A stretch of 64,000 nucleotides of DNA from Candidatus Uabimicrobium amorphum (GTDB taxonomy: Bacteria > Planctomycetota > Uabimicrobiia > Uabimicrobiales > Uabimicrobiaceae). Of the stretch, positions 8,655 to 16,176 are shown one piece after another. Position 1 is the stretch's first letter; each line of letters starts with the position of its first letter. The DNA is taken from contig NZ_AP019860.1 of the NCBI RefSeq assembly GCF_009002475.1, forward strand, positions 3,968,001 through 4,032,000, given 5' to 3'. The notes under the pieces are model-generated. The model was not told where the DNA came from. It ran no database searches and saw only the letters and a list, made by a program, of their open reading frames with translations. The translations under genes and the position numbers were made by a program.

Positions 8655-8870
8655 TTATATATAACACTTGTAAAACGGACTCCAAACAATATCTAGTGAA
8701 ATAAAATTTCTACCAACACTCCAAGTGCCCTTGTAGATAAAAGCAAAATAAAATCTTCTAATTTTAGGACTATTCCAAGTAAAACAAAATTTAAACCCAC
8801 GAAACGACAAATCTTCTTCTATACGCAAATTTTCAACTGTGTGTAAGGTTTTTTGTTTTACTATTCGCAT
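8655..8870 (-). CDS. Diverged short GCTF-family paralogue lacking the cysteines
   Basis: 71 residues. The first 13 (MRIVKQKTLHTVE) and the upstream AAGGAAGAT ribosome site are nearly identical to the next gene upstream (8931-9488), so the 5' end was duplicated. Downstream the protein has drifted: where the paralogue has YRGCTFYL, CVF and NCSF, this one has FRGFKFCF, FYF and FIY, so the module's cysteines are mostly Phe or aromatic. It ends where the paralogues have their linker and lacks the conserved C-terminal motif. It may be a decaying copy or a small protein under different constraint. Last gene of the GCTF operon. Confidence 0.5.
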   Translation of the reverse strand: MRIVKQKTLHTVENLRIEEDLSFRGFKFCFTWNSPKIRRFYFAFIYKGTWSVGRNFISLDIVWSPFYKCYI

Positions 8871-8930
8871 TTATCTTCCTTGTAGATGATCGCAGACAAA
8901 GTGCCCTTTCGGGGCGTGTGCCTACGGCGA

Positions 8931-9488
8931 CTAGTCTATTTTTTTTAGGCGTGTTAATTTGTAACCGTTGTTTACTCTCGATATATTAAACTTTATTCTT
9001 TTCTTCAAAGGTATTTCTTGAAAGCATATCACCAAATCTGTGCTTAGAGGCAAAATAACGCGCTCAAGAGTAGGAAAGCGCTCGAACCATTCAACGGGAA
9101 TTTCGTTGTAAGATTCGTATGCGGAGAGGTCTATTGTCTTTATTTTGAGTAGATCACGTTCTATTTTGAGTTTGTCTTGTGTTTCTGAAAACGGTACGAC
9201 TATTAATTTTGTAATTATTTTTTCTATGTCTATAGTTTCTACTTCAGCAATCAGTTCATCGACTCCTATTGATTTCATAGAGACTTCTTTGCAATTAAAG
9301 TTGCAATTTCTGAATTCGGGATATCTTTGTGATTCTTCTGATTCCACATAATGCATTTCTCCCCGAAAAGAGCAGTTGTCGAAAACGCAGTCATCGAGGC
9401 AGTGTGGCCCTTCCAAATAGAAAGTGCAACCGCGATACTCGGTGCGTGGTTCAACTGCGTGTAAGGTTTTTTGTTTTACTATTCGCAT
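8931..9488 (-). CDS. GCTF-family protein
   Basis: Start set at MRIVKQK (AAGGAAG six bases upstream); the start overlaps the end of the preceding gene by 10 bp, suggesting coupled translation. 185 residues. The Cys-rich module (EYRGCTFYLEGPHCLDDCVF, DNCSFRG, FRNCNFNC) is followed by a variable middle and the shared end KIKTIDLSAYESYNEIPVEWFERFPTLERVILP. No signal peptide or membrane segment. Paired cysteines in a pentapeptide-like pattern could bind a metal or form a short beta helix; neither is shown. It is close to the gene upstream and to the second half of the protein at 3889-4734. Confidence 0.82.
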   Translation of the reverse strand: MRIVKQKTLHAVEPRTEYRGCTFYLEGPHCLDDCVFDNCSFRGEMHYVESEESQRYPEFRNCNFNCKEVSMKSIGVDELIAEVETIDIEKIITKLIVVPFSETQDKLKIERDLLKIKTIDLSAYESYNEIPVEWFERFPTLERVILPLSTDLVICFQEIPLKKRIKFNISRVNNGYKLTRLKKID

Positions 9489-10051
9489 GTATCTTCCTTT
9501 TGAGTGTTGCGGCAAAGGGCGTATCCTTTGCTTTTCTCGTAAAATGCTTTAAACTTAATTCTCTCTTCTGGAGGAAATTCTCTCAATGTGGCTACTAGAT
9601 TTAATCCAAAAGGCAAAATAACCTTCTCTAGCGTAGGAAACCTATCAAACCAATCGATGGGTATTTCACTGTAGCTCTTGCAAGCGGAAATATCTATTGT
9701 TTTTATTTCGGGTAGATCAAGCTCGATATTTATTTTTTCTTGCGAATCCCATAGAGGTGTAATTTTTATCTCGTTCGCTAGTTCAAGTAATTTTTCCATT
9801 CCTGGTACTGGAATCATCTGATAGGATTCTATTGAATCAATCAATACACTTTTGCAGTTAAAGCTGCAATTTGAAAAAACAGGAGTTCTAATTTTTTCGT
9901 TAGACTCCACATAATGCAGCTCCCCCCGAAAAGAGCAGTTCTCAAAAACGCAGTCATCGAGGCAGTGTGACCCCTCCAAATAGAAGGTGCAACCACGGTA
10001 CTCGGTGTGTCGTTCAACTGCGTGTAAGGTTTTTCCTTTTACGACTTTCAT
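9479..10051 (-). CDS. GCTF-family protein
   Basis: 190 residues, starting MKVVKGKTLHAVE. Its ATG overlaps the stop of the gene before it (ATGA) and its end overlaps the next gene by 10 bp, so three genes form a tightly coupled minus-strand operon. Same architecture as its neighbour: YRGCTFYLEGSHCLDDCVF, ENCSFRGELHYVES, FSNCSFNC, then the end KTIDISACKSYSEIPIDWFDRFPTLEKVILP. Two adjacent overlapping paralogues with clear divergence indicate tandem duplication followed by specialisation. Function unknown. Confidence 0.82.
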   Translation of the reverse strand: MKVVKGKTLHAVERHTEYRGCTFYLEGSHCLDDCVFENCSFRGELHYVESNEKIRTPVFSNCSFNCKSVLIDSIESYQMIPVPGMEKLLELANEIKITPLWDSQEKINIELDLPEIKTIDISACKSYSEIPIDWFDRFPTLEKVILPFGLNLVATLREFPPEERIKFKAFYEKSKGYALCRNTQKEDTCE

Positions 10052-10230
10052 ATTATATTGCTACCTTCCAACTCTGATATTTTGTGTATCCTTGATAGGG
10101 TGATTATGTCGTAGTCAGATTTTTTTTCCACAGTGATAAATCTACAGGTGCTTTTACTTGTGGTGAACTTTTCTCGACTCATTCTGAATTTCATTCTTAC
10201 TTTTATTTGCTTGAGGCTTTCTATTTTCAT
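10048..10230 (-). CDS. Small basic protein leading the GCTF operon
   Basis: 60 residues from the ATG encoding MKIESLKQ, chosen because GGGAG lies seven bases upstream; the frame extends 19 codons further without one. Rich in Lys, Arg, Ser and Ile, no Cys-rich module, no membrane segment. Stop and next start share ATGA. First gene of the four-gene operon running down to 8655. I do not recognise it; a DNA- or RNA-binding accessory would fit its charge, but this is a guess. Confidence 0.55.
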   Translation of the reverse strand: MKIESLKQIKVRMKFRMSREKFTTSKSTCRFITVEKKSDYDIITLSRIHKISELEGSNII

Positions 10231-10529
10231 TATATCTCCCTTGGGAAAGTGCTTTAAATTACACATTCGCATATCAAGGGACATCAAACTTTTCCATCTG
10301 TCATCAATAAAGTTAGTATGAAAAATACTTTTTTAACTTCTTGGATTCGAACTACAAAAGTAGTAATTGTACTTACTATAAAAAATACCAAGAATTGCCC
10401 GTATAGCAATACATCAAACAAATAAAAGCATATCACTCTTATCAAATAATTGAATATAGAAATACCATCGTTTTTTCCATCTACATACCAATCTCATAAG
10501 AAAGATTTCTGTTATAAAACTTATAGGGC

Positions 10530-10639
10530 AAAAAAAGGCGATTCTATCGCTTTTGCTGATAGAATTGCCCTTTTATTAATTGTATTCCTTGAATAAAAAA
10601 GATGCCTCGACTTAATAGCCAAGACAAAACCAAAATCTA
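10530..10639. repeat. 110-bp intergenic repeat, copy 2 (contains terminator)
   Basis: Second copy of 5809-5918. The hairpin (about 10536-10572) has one weakened base pair relative to copy 1 but keeps the flanking A and T runs. The duplicated block reaches the stop codon (10637-10639) of the small Cys-rich gene, making it the 3' end of the aldehyde oxidoreductase operon. The spacer from 10231 to 10529 otherwise shows nothing recognisable. Confidence 0.85.
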
Positions 10640-10858
10640 CGTTAGTTCTTCACTCTCATAGCATTTTCGGCGGTTTTGACATACTTCGGGAGCGACGTAG
10701 TAGTCATCGGGTCCCACGGGCGTCATGGTTCGCAAACACCAATAGTTCGACAATGAGCTCTGGTTTGTACGCCAATCTGTTTCTCCTGGGATAGGCAGAT
10801 AGGCCATTTTGCAACGCAAATGGCAGCAATTCGATACAACTATATCTTTCTTTTCCAT
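10637..10858 (-). CDS. Small Cys-rich protein at the end of the aldehyde oxidoreductase operon
   Basis: 73 residues from the ATG with AAGGGGAAAG just upstream, starting 10 bp after the FAD-subunit stop. It contains seven cysteines, two pairs close together (NCCHLRC; CQNRRKC), two Trp and a Tyr/Pro-rich middle (GETDWRTNQSSLSNYWC, GPDDYYVAPEVC). The spacing suggests a small metal- or FeS-binding or disulfide-bonded fold. Operon position suggests a role in assembling or serving the molybdoenzyme. No known family recognised. Confidence 0.7.
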   Translation of the reverse strand: MEKKDIVVSNCCHLRCKMAYLPIPGETDWRTNQSSLSNYWCLRTMTPVGPDDYYVAPEVCQNRRKCYESEELT

Positions 10859-10868
10859 GTCTTTCCCC

Positions 10869-11861
10869 TTATGCAAATGGATCGATATCAGAAGCCCAAC
10901 AAACTGTTCTTTTTATTACGGCTTGGAATATGTGAACTTTGTATTTGTTTTGTGACAATGGCGTTGCTTTTTTCATCGCTTCTTTTCCCACGCTTGCCGC
11001 AATATCAATGGTCACTTCTTGGTTGTTTAGTGCACTTTCCGCTTCCTTTGAACGCATAGGAACCGGGGCTGCGGCACCAAGAGCTACGCGAGGATTTTGG
11101 CATTTTTTTCCATCTAGTTGCATGGAAACGGCGACTTCGGCAATGGGCCAGTCGAAAGATTGCTTTGCTTTTTGCTTGTAGTAATAGCTCACCATATTTT
11201 TTGCTGCGGGAGGAAGATGAATCGCAGTGATGATTTCTCCCTGTTCCAAGATGTTCTCTCTGTGCATATTTTCTCTTGGAGTGACAAAGAAGTCTTCGAC
11301 GAGTATTTCGCGCGAAGATTTCGCCGAGGCAATGGTCAGTTTTGCTCCTAGGGCAATCAAAGCCACTGCTGTCGTCGACGGGTGGACCATTACGCAGCCA
11401 AAGTCATTCTCGAAAATCGCGTGGTTTTCATTTTCTCCGTTTACGGCAAAACAGGTAAAACCACCTTTGCGCGTACAATGGTAATCTTTATTGCGAAAGT
11501 ACCAACATCTAGGACGTTGACACAAACTTCCGCCTAAAGTGGCGCTGTTGCGAATTTGTGGGGTTGCTGTGGAACCGGCAGCTTGTGCTAGTGCTCGATA
11601 GCTCCCAGAAAGAACTTCGCTCGACGCCAATTCAGCTAGAGTAGTACCTGGCCCTATCTTTACTCCTGTTGTCTGATTTCCCTCAATGTACTTTAGTTCA
11701 TCAATAGAATTGATATTGACGAGACGTTGTGGGTGGGCGATTCCTTCTTTGATGAGGTCTAAAACATCAATTCCTCCGGCCTTGATGATTGAATCAGAAG
11801 ACTCTAACGCACGAAACACATCGGCGGTACGTTTTGGCATAGCATATTCAAATGAATTCAC
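10869..11861 (-). CDS. paoB: FAD-binding subunit of PaoABC-like molybdenum aldehyde oxidoreductase
   Basis: 330 residues, the family's usual length. N-terminal FAD-binding region with KAGGIDVLDLI and the ATLGGSL motif (residues 108-113). Four extra cysteines (114, 119, 129, 137) in CQRPRCWYFRN...HC...FTC match the additional [4Fe-4S] site of YagS/PaoB-type subunits, which plain xanthine dehydrogenase medium subunits lack. By family knowledge it passes electrons from the FeS subunit to FAD and on to an acceptor. Third in the operon after the 2Fe-2S and molybdenum subunits. It has no signal of its own; export would be by hitch-hiking on the Tat-borne small subunit. Confidence 0.88.
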   Translation of the reverse strand: MNSFEYAMPKRTADVFRALESSDSIIKAGGIDVLDLIKEGIAHPQRLVNINSIDELKYIEGNQTTGVKIGPGTTLAELASSEVLSGSYRALAQAAGSTATPQIRNSATLGGSLCQRPRCWYFRNKDYHCTRKGGFTCFAVNGENENHAIFENDFGCVMVHPSTTAVALIALGAKLTIASAKSSREILVEDFFVTPRENMHRENILEQGEIITAIHLPPAAKNMVSYYYKQKAKQSFDWPIAEVAVSMQLDGKKCQNPRVALGAAAPVPMRSKEAESALNNQEVTIDIAASVGKEAMKKATPLSQNKYKVHIFQAVIKRTVCWASDIDPFA

Positions 11862-11875
11862 TTGTTCTCTCCTTT

Positions 11876-14200
11876 CTAGGAATGTAAAGCTTCTAGAACT
11901 TTTGCAGGGGTCATAGGTAAATCGCGAATACGCACACCTATCGCATGGTAAACAGCGTTCGCAATCGCAGCGGCAACTGGTGCCGTGGCCGGCTCTCCAA
12001 TTCCTTGTGCTCCGGTGCTACTATTTCCGCGGTTGGTATCTAAAACAATGGTTTCAATTTCGGGAATGTCCATAGAACCTGCAATTTTATACTGTTCCAA
12101 GTTCGGATTGACTTGTAAACCATGATTGCGATCTATTACGCGCTGTTCAAATAAAGCGTAGCTAACGCCTTGGATAATTCCACCATTTAACTGACTTTGC
12201 AATGTCAGACGATTGATAGGACGACCACAGTCATGTATCGCCAAAATACGCTTTACTTTAATGACACCTGTTTCGGTATCCACTTCCACTTCGGCAAATT
12301 GCATACCACCAATGGTATAGAAATTACGCCCAAGGAAATGTACTGCAGGGGCACCTTTTATGTCGATGTGATCTTTCTTTCTCTCACCCATGACACTGAA
12401 AGTTCCGCCTGGTATCTTCGAGGCCACTTTTTTCCAACTTAGTTTACGCGTAGGATCGCTTGTTACGAAGATAACTCCGTCGCGAATGTCCAGTTCTTGT
12501 GCTGTGGCATTTAAGTGTGTTGCCGCTATTTCTAGCATTTTGTTCTTCGCAAGATACGCCGCATCACGTACTGCGGGAGTAATACCCGCTGTTGTCTGGC
12601 TACCACCACTTGGCGGACCAAACCCTAGCTTCGTATCTCCTATACGCACAACGATATCATGAGGCTTTAGGCCTAGTTCTTCGGCAGCCACAACCGCCAT
12701 TGCAGTGCGACTTCCGGTACCAATGTCCTGGGTTCCATTTAGTAGCTCCACAGAACCATCGCCGTTTACTTTAATGGTCGCCTGATATCCCACACCATAA
12801 AAGTAGTACCACACAGAATTTGCCATACCCATACCGGTTTTGATAGGGCCTTTGTCGGCGTTCACCTTAGGATTTCGTTTATGCCACGCAAATTTTTCGG
12901 CACCAATTTGATATTCTTTTTGGCGCACATCGTGATTCATGGTGTTGATTTTGCGAAATTCCAGAGGGTCCATTCCAATTTTGTAGGCCAGATCATCAAT
13001 GCTTTGTTCTAAAGCAAAAATTCCTTGGGGGTGTCCCGGCGCGCGAAAGGCCTTAGACGGTCCCGCATTGGTGAAAACATCGGCATCTTGCGTGTATATT
13101 TTCGGACACTCGTAAATTCCTTTTGCCGGAGCCGAAGTTCCCGCTCCTGTAGAAATTCCAGCAGAACCTCTAGAGACCAGCGAAAGAGCTTCTAACTTAC
13201 CACTTTTATTCGTCGCGATCTTCAGAGTTTGCATAGAACTTGGTCGATTTCCACCGCTAACGTGTTCCTCGCGGCGCGAAAACATCAATTTTACAGGACG
13301 CCCGGTTTTTTTCGCTAGCTTTGCTGCGGCGATTCCAAAAGGACCTGCACCGAATTTTGCGCCAAATCCACCGCCCATATAATCGGTAATGACACGTACA
13401 TTAGTTTGCGGAATTTTTAATACTTGTGCGAGTTCTCCGAGAACACTGAACGTTCCTTGGGTAGAGGCCCAAACGGTTAAATGGTCTCCTTCCCAATTTG
13501 CCACAACACCGTGTGTTTCTAGAGCAGAGTGAGTTTGGACCTGCGTTTGATATGTCGCACTGACACTGAACTCAGATTTTTCAATAAACTGCTCGATTTC
13601 TTCCTTGGTGCCACCTTTTGTATAATCTTGTGGAGCACGAACATTTCCTCTACGTTGTCCGGCGTTGTCTTCGTCCACTTCGATTTGACCAACTTCCTTG
13701 TCTCTTTCAAACTTTCCTTGAAAGACTTCTGGGGCATCTGATTTTTGCGCTCCCGCTAAGTCAACAACAAAAGGACGTTTTTCGTATTCTACTTTTACTA
13801 ACTTCAGAGCTTCATCTACTTGGTGAGCTGTTTCTGCGGCAATTGCGAGAAGTTCTTGGTCGGCATAACGCACTGTCAGCGGTAAAGTTTCTTGCACCAA
13901 AACAATACCTTTTACTCCCGGTGCTTTTTCCGCAGCAGAGGTGTCAATTTTTGTGACAACCGCTGATGGACAAGGCAAACGAAAGAATTTTGCGTGAAGT
14001 GTACCAGAGAGTTTCATGTCAAAGGTGTACTTTGCATTTCCGGTAACCTTCTCTTTTCCATCCAACCTCGGCGTTTTGCCTCCGACAAACTTTAGTTTAT
14101 CTTTGCCGTCCCAGGGCTTTGGAGAATCATCGGGTATGGTCACCTTAATTTCTTCGAGATCGTTCTCCACACCAATGTGAAGTTTTACTTCTTTGGCCAT
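11876..14200 (-). CDS. paoC: Molybdenum-cofactor catalytic subunit of PaoABC-like aldehyde oxidoreductase
   Basis: 774 residues, xanthine-oxidase family large subunit. The small domain begins near residue 45 (PRLDGKEKVTGNAKYTFD), followed by cofactor-binding Gly-rich motifs (GGGFGAKFG; AFRAPGHPQG; GTQDIGTGSRT) and the C-terminal GIGEPATAPV, whose Glu (about residue 736) is the conserved catalytic base. Family chemistry is hydroxylation of an aldehyde or N-heterocycle with water; the substrate cannot be read from sequence. It starts two bases after the 2Fe-2S subunit stop and is followed 14 bp on by the FAD subunit, so the complex is one transcription unit. Confidence 0.92.
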   Translation of the reverse strand: MAKEVKLHIGVENDLEEIKVTIPDDSPKPWDGKDKLKFVGGKTPRLDGKEKVTGNAKYTFDMKLSGTLHAKFFRLPCPSAVVTKIDTSAAEKAPGVKGIVLVQETLPLTVRYADQELLAIAAETAHQVDEALKLVKVEYEKRPFVVDLAGAQKSDAPEVFQGKFERDKEVGQIEVDEDNAGQRRGNVRAPQDYTKGGTKEEIEQFIEKSEFSVSATYQTQVQTHSALETHGVVANWEGDHLTVWASTQGTFSVLGELAQVLKIPQTNVRVITDYMGGGFGAKFGAGPFGIAAAKLAKKTGRPVKLMFSRREEHVSGGNRPSSMQTLKIATNKSGKLEALSLVSRGSAGISTGAGTSAPAKGIYECPKIYTQDADVFTNAGPSKAFRAPGHPQGIFALEQSIDDLAYKIGMDPLEFRKINTMNHDVRQKEYQIGAEKFAWHKRNPKVNADKGPIKTGMGMANSVWYYFYGVGYQATIKVNGDGSVELLNGTQDIGTGSRTAMAVVAAEELGLKPHDIVVRIGDTKLGFGPPSGGSQTTAGITPAVRDAAYLAKNKMLEIAATHLNATAQELDIRDGVIFVTSDPTRKLSWKKVASKIPGGTFSVMGERKKDHIDIKGAPAVHFLGRNFYTIGGMQFAEVEVDTETGVIKVKRILAIHDCGRPINRLTLQSQLNGGIIQGVSYALFEQRVIDRNHGLQVNPNLEQYKIAGSMDIPEIETIVLDTNRGNSSTGAQGIGEPATAPVAAAIANAVYHAIGVRIRDLPMTPAKVLEALHS

Positions 14201-14202
14201 TC

Positions 14203-14826
14203 CTATTCTCCTTTCTTCCCGCTGACATCCATCACCGCTTTAAAAACATGTGGATAAGTTCCACAACGGCATAAGTTACCACTAACCGCTTTACGAACTT
14301 CTGGCAATGTCGGTTGCGCATTGTGATCAAGTAAATTCTTACAACTCATGACCATTCCTGGAGTGCAAAATCCGCATTGTAGGGCATCATGATTCACAAA
14401 AGCCTCTTGCAACGGATGAAGCTCATCACCATTTGCCAAACCTTCGATGGTTTCAATCTTTTTTCCAGCAGAATCAATGGCAAGCGTCATGCAAGAACAA
14501 ACGGACTTGCCGTCCACAATGACAGTACATGCTCCGCAAGCTCCACGGTCGCAAACCACTTTTGTGCCTGTTAAATTCAAATCTTCGCGCAGCAATTCCG
14601 CCAAAGTAGTTCGCGGTGGAACTTTTTGTGCATACTTTTTTCCATTTACGTCAAATTCACAAGAAATTCCATTTTTACCAATGACATCACTGTCATTTTT
14701 TGTATCCGCTTTTATGTCAACAGATGCAGTGGTGGCGATAACAGCTCCCACAGAAGCGATTCCCGCACCTTTCAAAAAAGAGCGACGCGATATTTCTTTT
14801 TGTGATAGATTTTTCTTTTCTTCCAT
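14203..14826 (-). CDS. paoA: Tat-exported [2Fe-2S] subunit of PaoABC-like aldehyde oxidoreductase
   Basis: 207 residues. The N-terminus holds a twin-arginine signal (SRRSFLKG, Arg14-Arg15) and a hydrophobic segment, so the folded complex is probably exported as in E. coli PaoABC. A plant-type [2Fe-2S] site follows (CDRGACGAC...C) and a second, helical [2Fe-2S] domain (CGFCTPGM...LCRCGTYP). It transfers electrons from the molybdenum centre to FAD. First gene of the operon; an AGGAGG-like site precedes the ATG. The order small-large-medium equals paoA-paoC-paoB. Confidence 0.92.
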   Translation of the reverse strand: MEEKKNLSQKEISRRSFLKGAGIASVGAVIATTASVDIKADTKNDSDVIGKNGISCEFDVNGKKYAQKVPPRTTLAELLREDLNLTGTKVVCDRGACGACTVIVDGKSVCSCMTLAIDSAGKKIETIEGLANGDELHPLQEAFVNHDALQCGFCTPGMVMSCKNLLDHNAQPTLPEVRKAVSGNLCRCGTYPHVFKAVMDVSGKKGE

Positions 14827-14982
14827 ATCCTCCTCTTTTCATAACTAAAGAATGTATTTTTAACCAGCTCAAGTATTTATATTTGTATTTGTATTTATAT
14901 ATACGCTAGCATAAATTTTTGCTGATGTACAATTAAGTTTTATAATATCATCCATTAAAATTCATTAGAGTACGATCCTGAT

Positions 14983-15726
14983 TTATCCAAATTCAGGTAT
15001 TCTCCAAATATGATTTTCCGCATCCTTCCATTGCGACAAAACCCACTCCGCCAACTTTCCCCCTACGGTTGTAGAATTCTCATGAGACACATACAATATC
15101 CAATCGCATTCATCACAAAACCAAAACGTTTCCGGTGAACTATCTAAAGGTTCCCAATTATCAGTAGCCACAATGTAGTCATCTCCGCCTTCGTTCAATT
15201 CATATACACACTCCACATTCCATGATTTCATCATCGCATGCAAACTTTCGTTAGAAAACTTCTTTTCGAAATCTGTACTAAAAAAGGCTTTAAGATTAAA
15301 TTTAGGATTAGGATGTGGTTCCAAAGGAAAGTAGTACCCAAAACCTGCTCTCCAAGCTTCCTGCGCTTTTTTGCGTATTATTTGCGATTCATTTTTAGAT
15401 AAACGTTGGCAGAAATCTTGCGAAAGTGTATCTAAAGTATCTGAAGAGTAACTCAAAAGCGTTTTTACAAATCGGTCCCGCTCTTGTGCCACAATATCTT
15501 CAGAGTTTTGTTCTAAATTGATCATCTCAGCGGCCAATTTGATCACTTCAATTGCATCTGAGAAACGATCATAGTCACATTCTAAATTTTTAATTTCTTC
15601 CATCATCAAACCAAGAAAATTACTTTGTATAGAATTTTTTGTGGAATCCTTATTTTGCTGTAAAACAGCGTAACGTTCTTTACAATATTTTAGAAGGGAG
15701 GCATGCAACTTAAAGTATGTTTTCAT
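14983..15726 (-). CDS. Hypothetical cytoplasmic protein
   Basis: 247 residues from MKTYFKLH, preceded by AAGGAAT; the upstream 18 codons are not supported. The first half is helical and charged. The second half has a dense Trp/Asp/Cys-containing region (FWFCDECDWILYVSHENSTTVGG) and a C-terminal WVLSQWKDAENHIW. The single CDEC pair may bind a metal. The end resembles SMI1/KNR4-type immunity-like proteins only in composition. No signal peptide. Monocistronic as far as seen. Confidence 0.7.
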   Translation of the reverse strand: MKTYFKLHASLLKYCKERYAVLQQNKDSTKNSIQSNFLGLMMEEIKNLECDYDRFSDAIEVIKLAAEMINLEQNSEDIVAQERDRFVKTLLSYSSDTLDTLSQDFCQRLSKNESQIIRKKAQEAWRAGFGYYFPLEPHPNPKFNLKAFFSTDFEKKFSNESLHAMMKSWNVECVYELNEGGDDYIVATDNWEPLDSSPETFWFCDECDWILYVSHENSTTVGGKLAEWVLSQWKDAENHIWRIPEFG

Positions 15727-15903
15727 GGTTATTCCTTGCTGTATATGAAAATGTATCGATTCAAAAGCGAAGTAGTACAAATAAAATTATAGAGTTGTAA
15801 GGACGAATATAAAAATCAATAAACAAAAATTTAGATTTACTACATTTTAAAATTCTAAATAACTAGGCTAAATGCACCAAATGTAAAGGAAATATACACC
15901 TGG

Positions 15904-15985
15904 TGTCATTCCTGGCTCGATCAGGAATCCACAATATGAAGTAAATTTCAAAGCGCCTGGATCCCTGATCAAGTCAGGGATGACA
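15904..15985. repeat. Intergenic palindromic repeat element
   Basis: An 82-bp element with 28-bp arms (15904-15931 and 15958-15985) matching at 24 positions, outer motif tgtcat...atgaca and inner tcaggaatcca/tggatccctga. It resembles the dispersed GTCATTCC/GGATCC palindromes found between genes in several bacterial groups. A relative lies near 31519-31609. The rest of the 15727-16176 spacer is AT-rich without other features. Confidence 0.7.
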
Positions 15986-16176
15986 CTCCGATGGTAGTTT
16001 TGTAGTTCCCGAGAACACAGTAAAGGAAATATTTCTTTAATTGATGACAACCCCTAAGTTATCTTAGATTTTGCTTCTTATGAAATAAGTGATCCATTAC
16101 AATAAATGTTTTGAAAATAAGTGATAACCCACCAAAAATTTTTATCACAATAAGTGGCTGTAGTAAGGGAAATGAA

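Noticed and set aside
8458..8685. 75-codon minus-strand frame between the palindromes and the Cys-less GCTF gene
   Set aside because: No ribosome site, overlaps the GCTF paralogue's end and runs into palindrome 2; composition looks like AT-rich noise.
10321..10380. Possible tRNA-like TPsiC arm (ggattcgaac)
   Set aside because: No acceptor or anticodon stems can be folded around it; I recognised no tRNA in the window.
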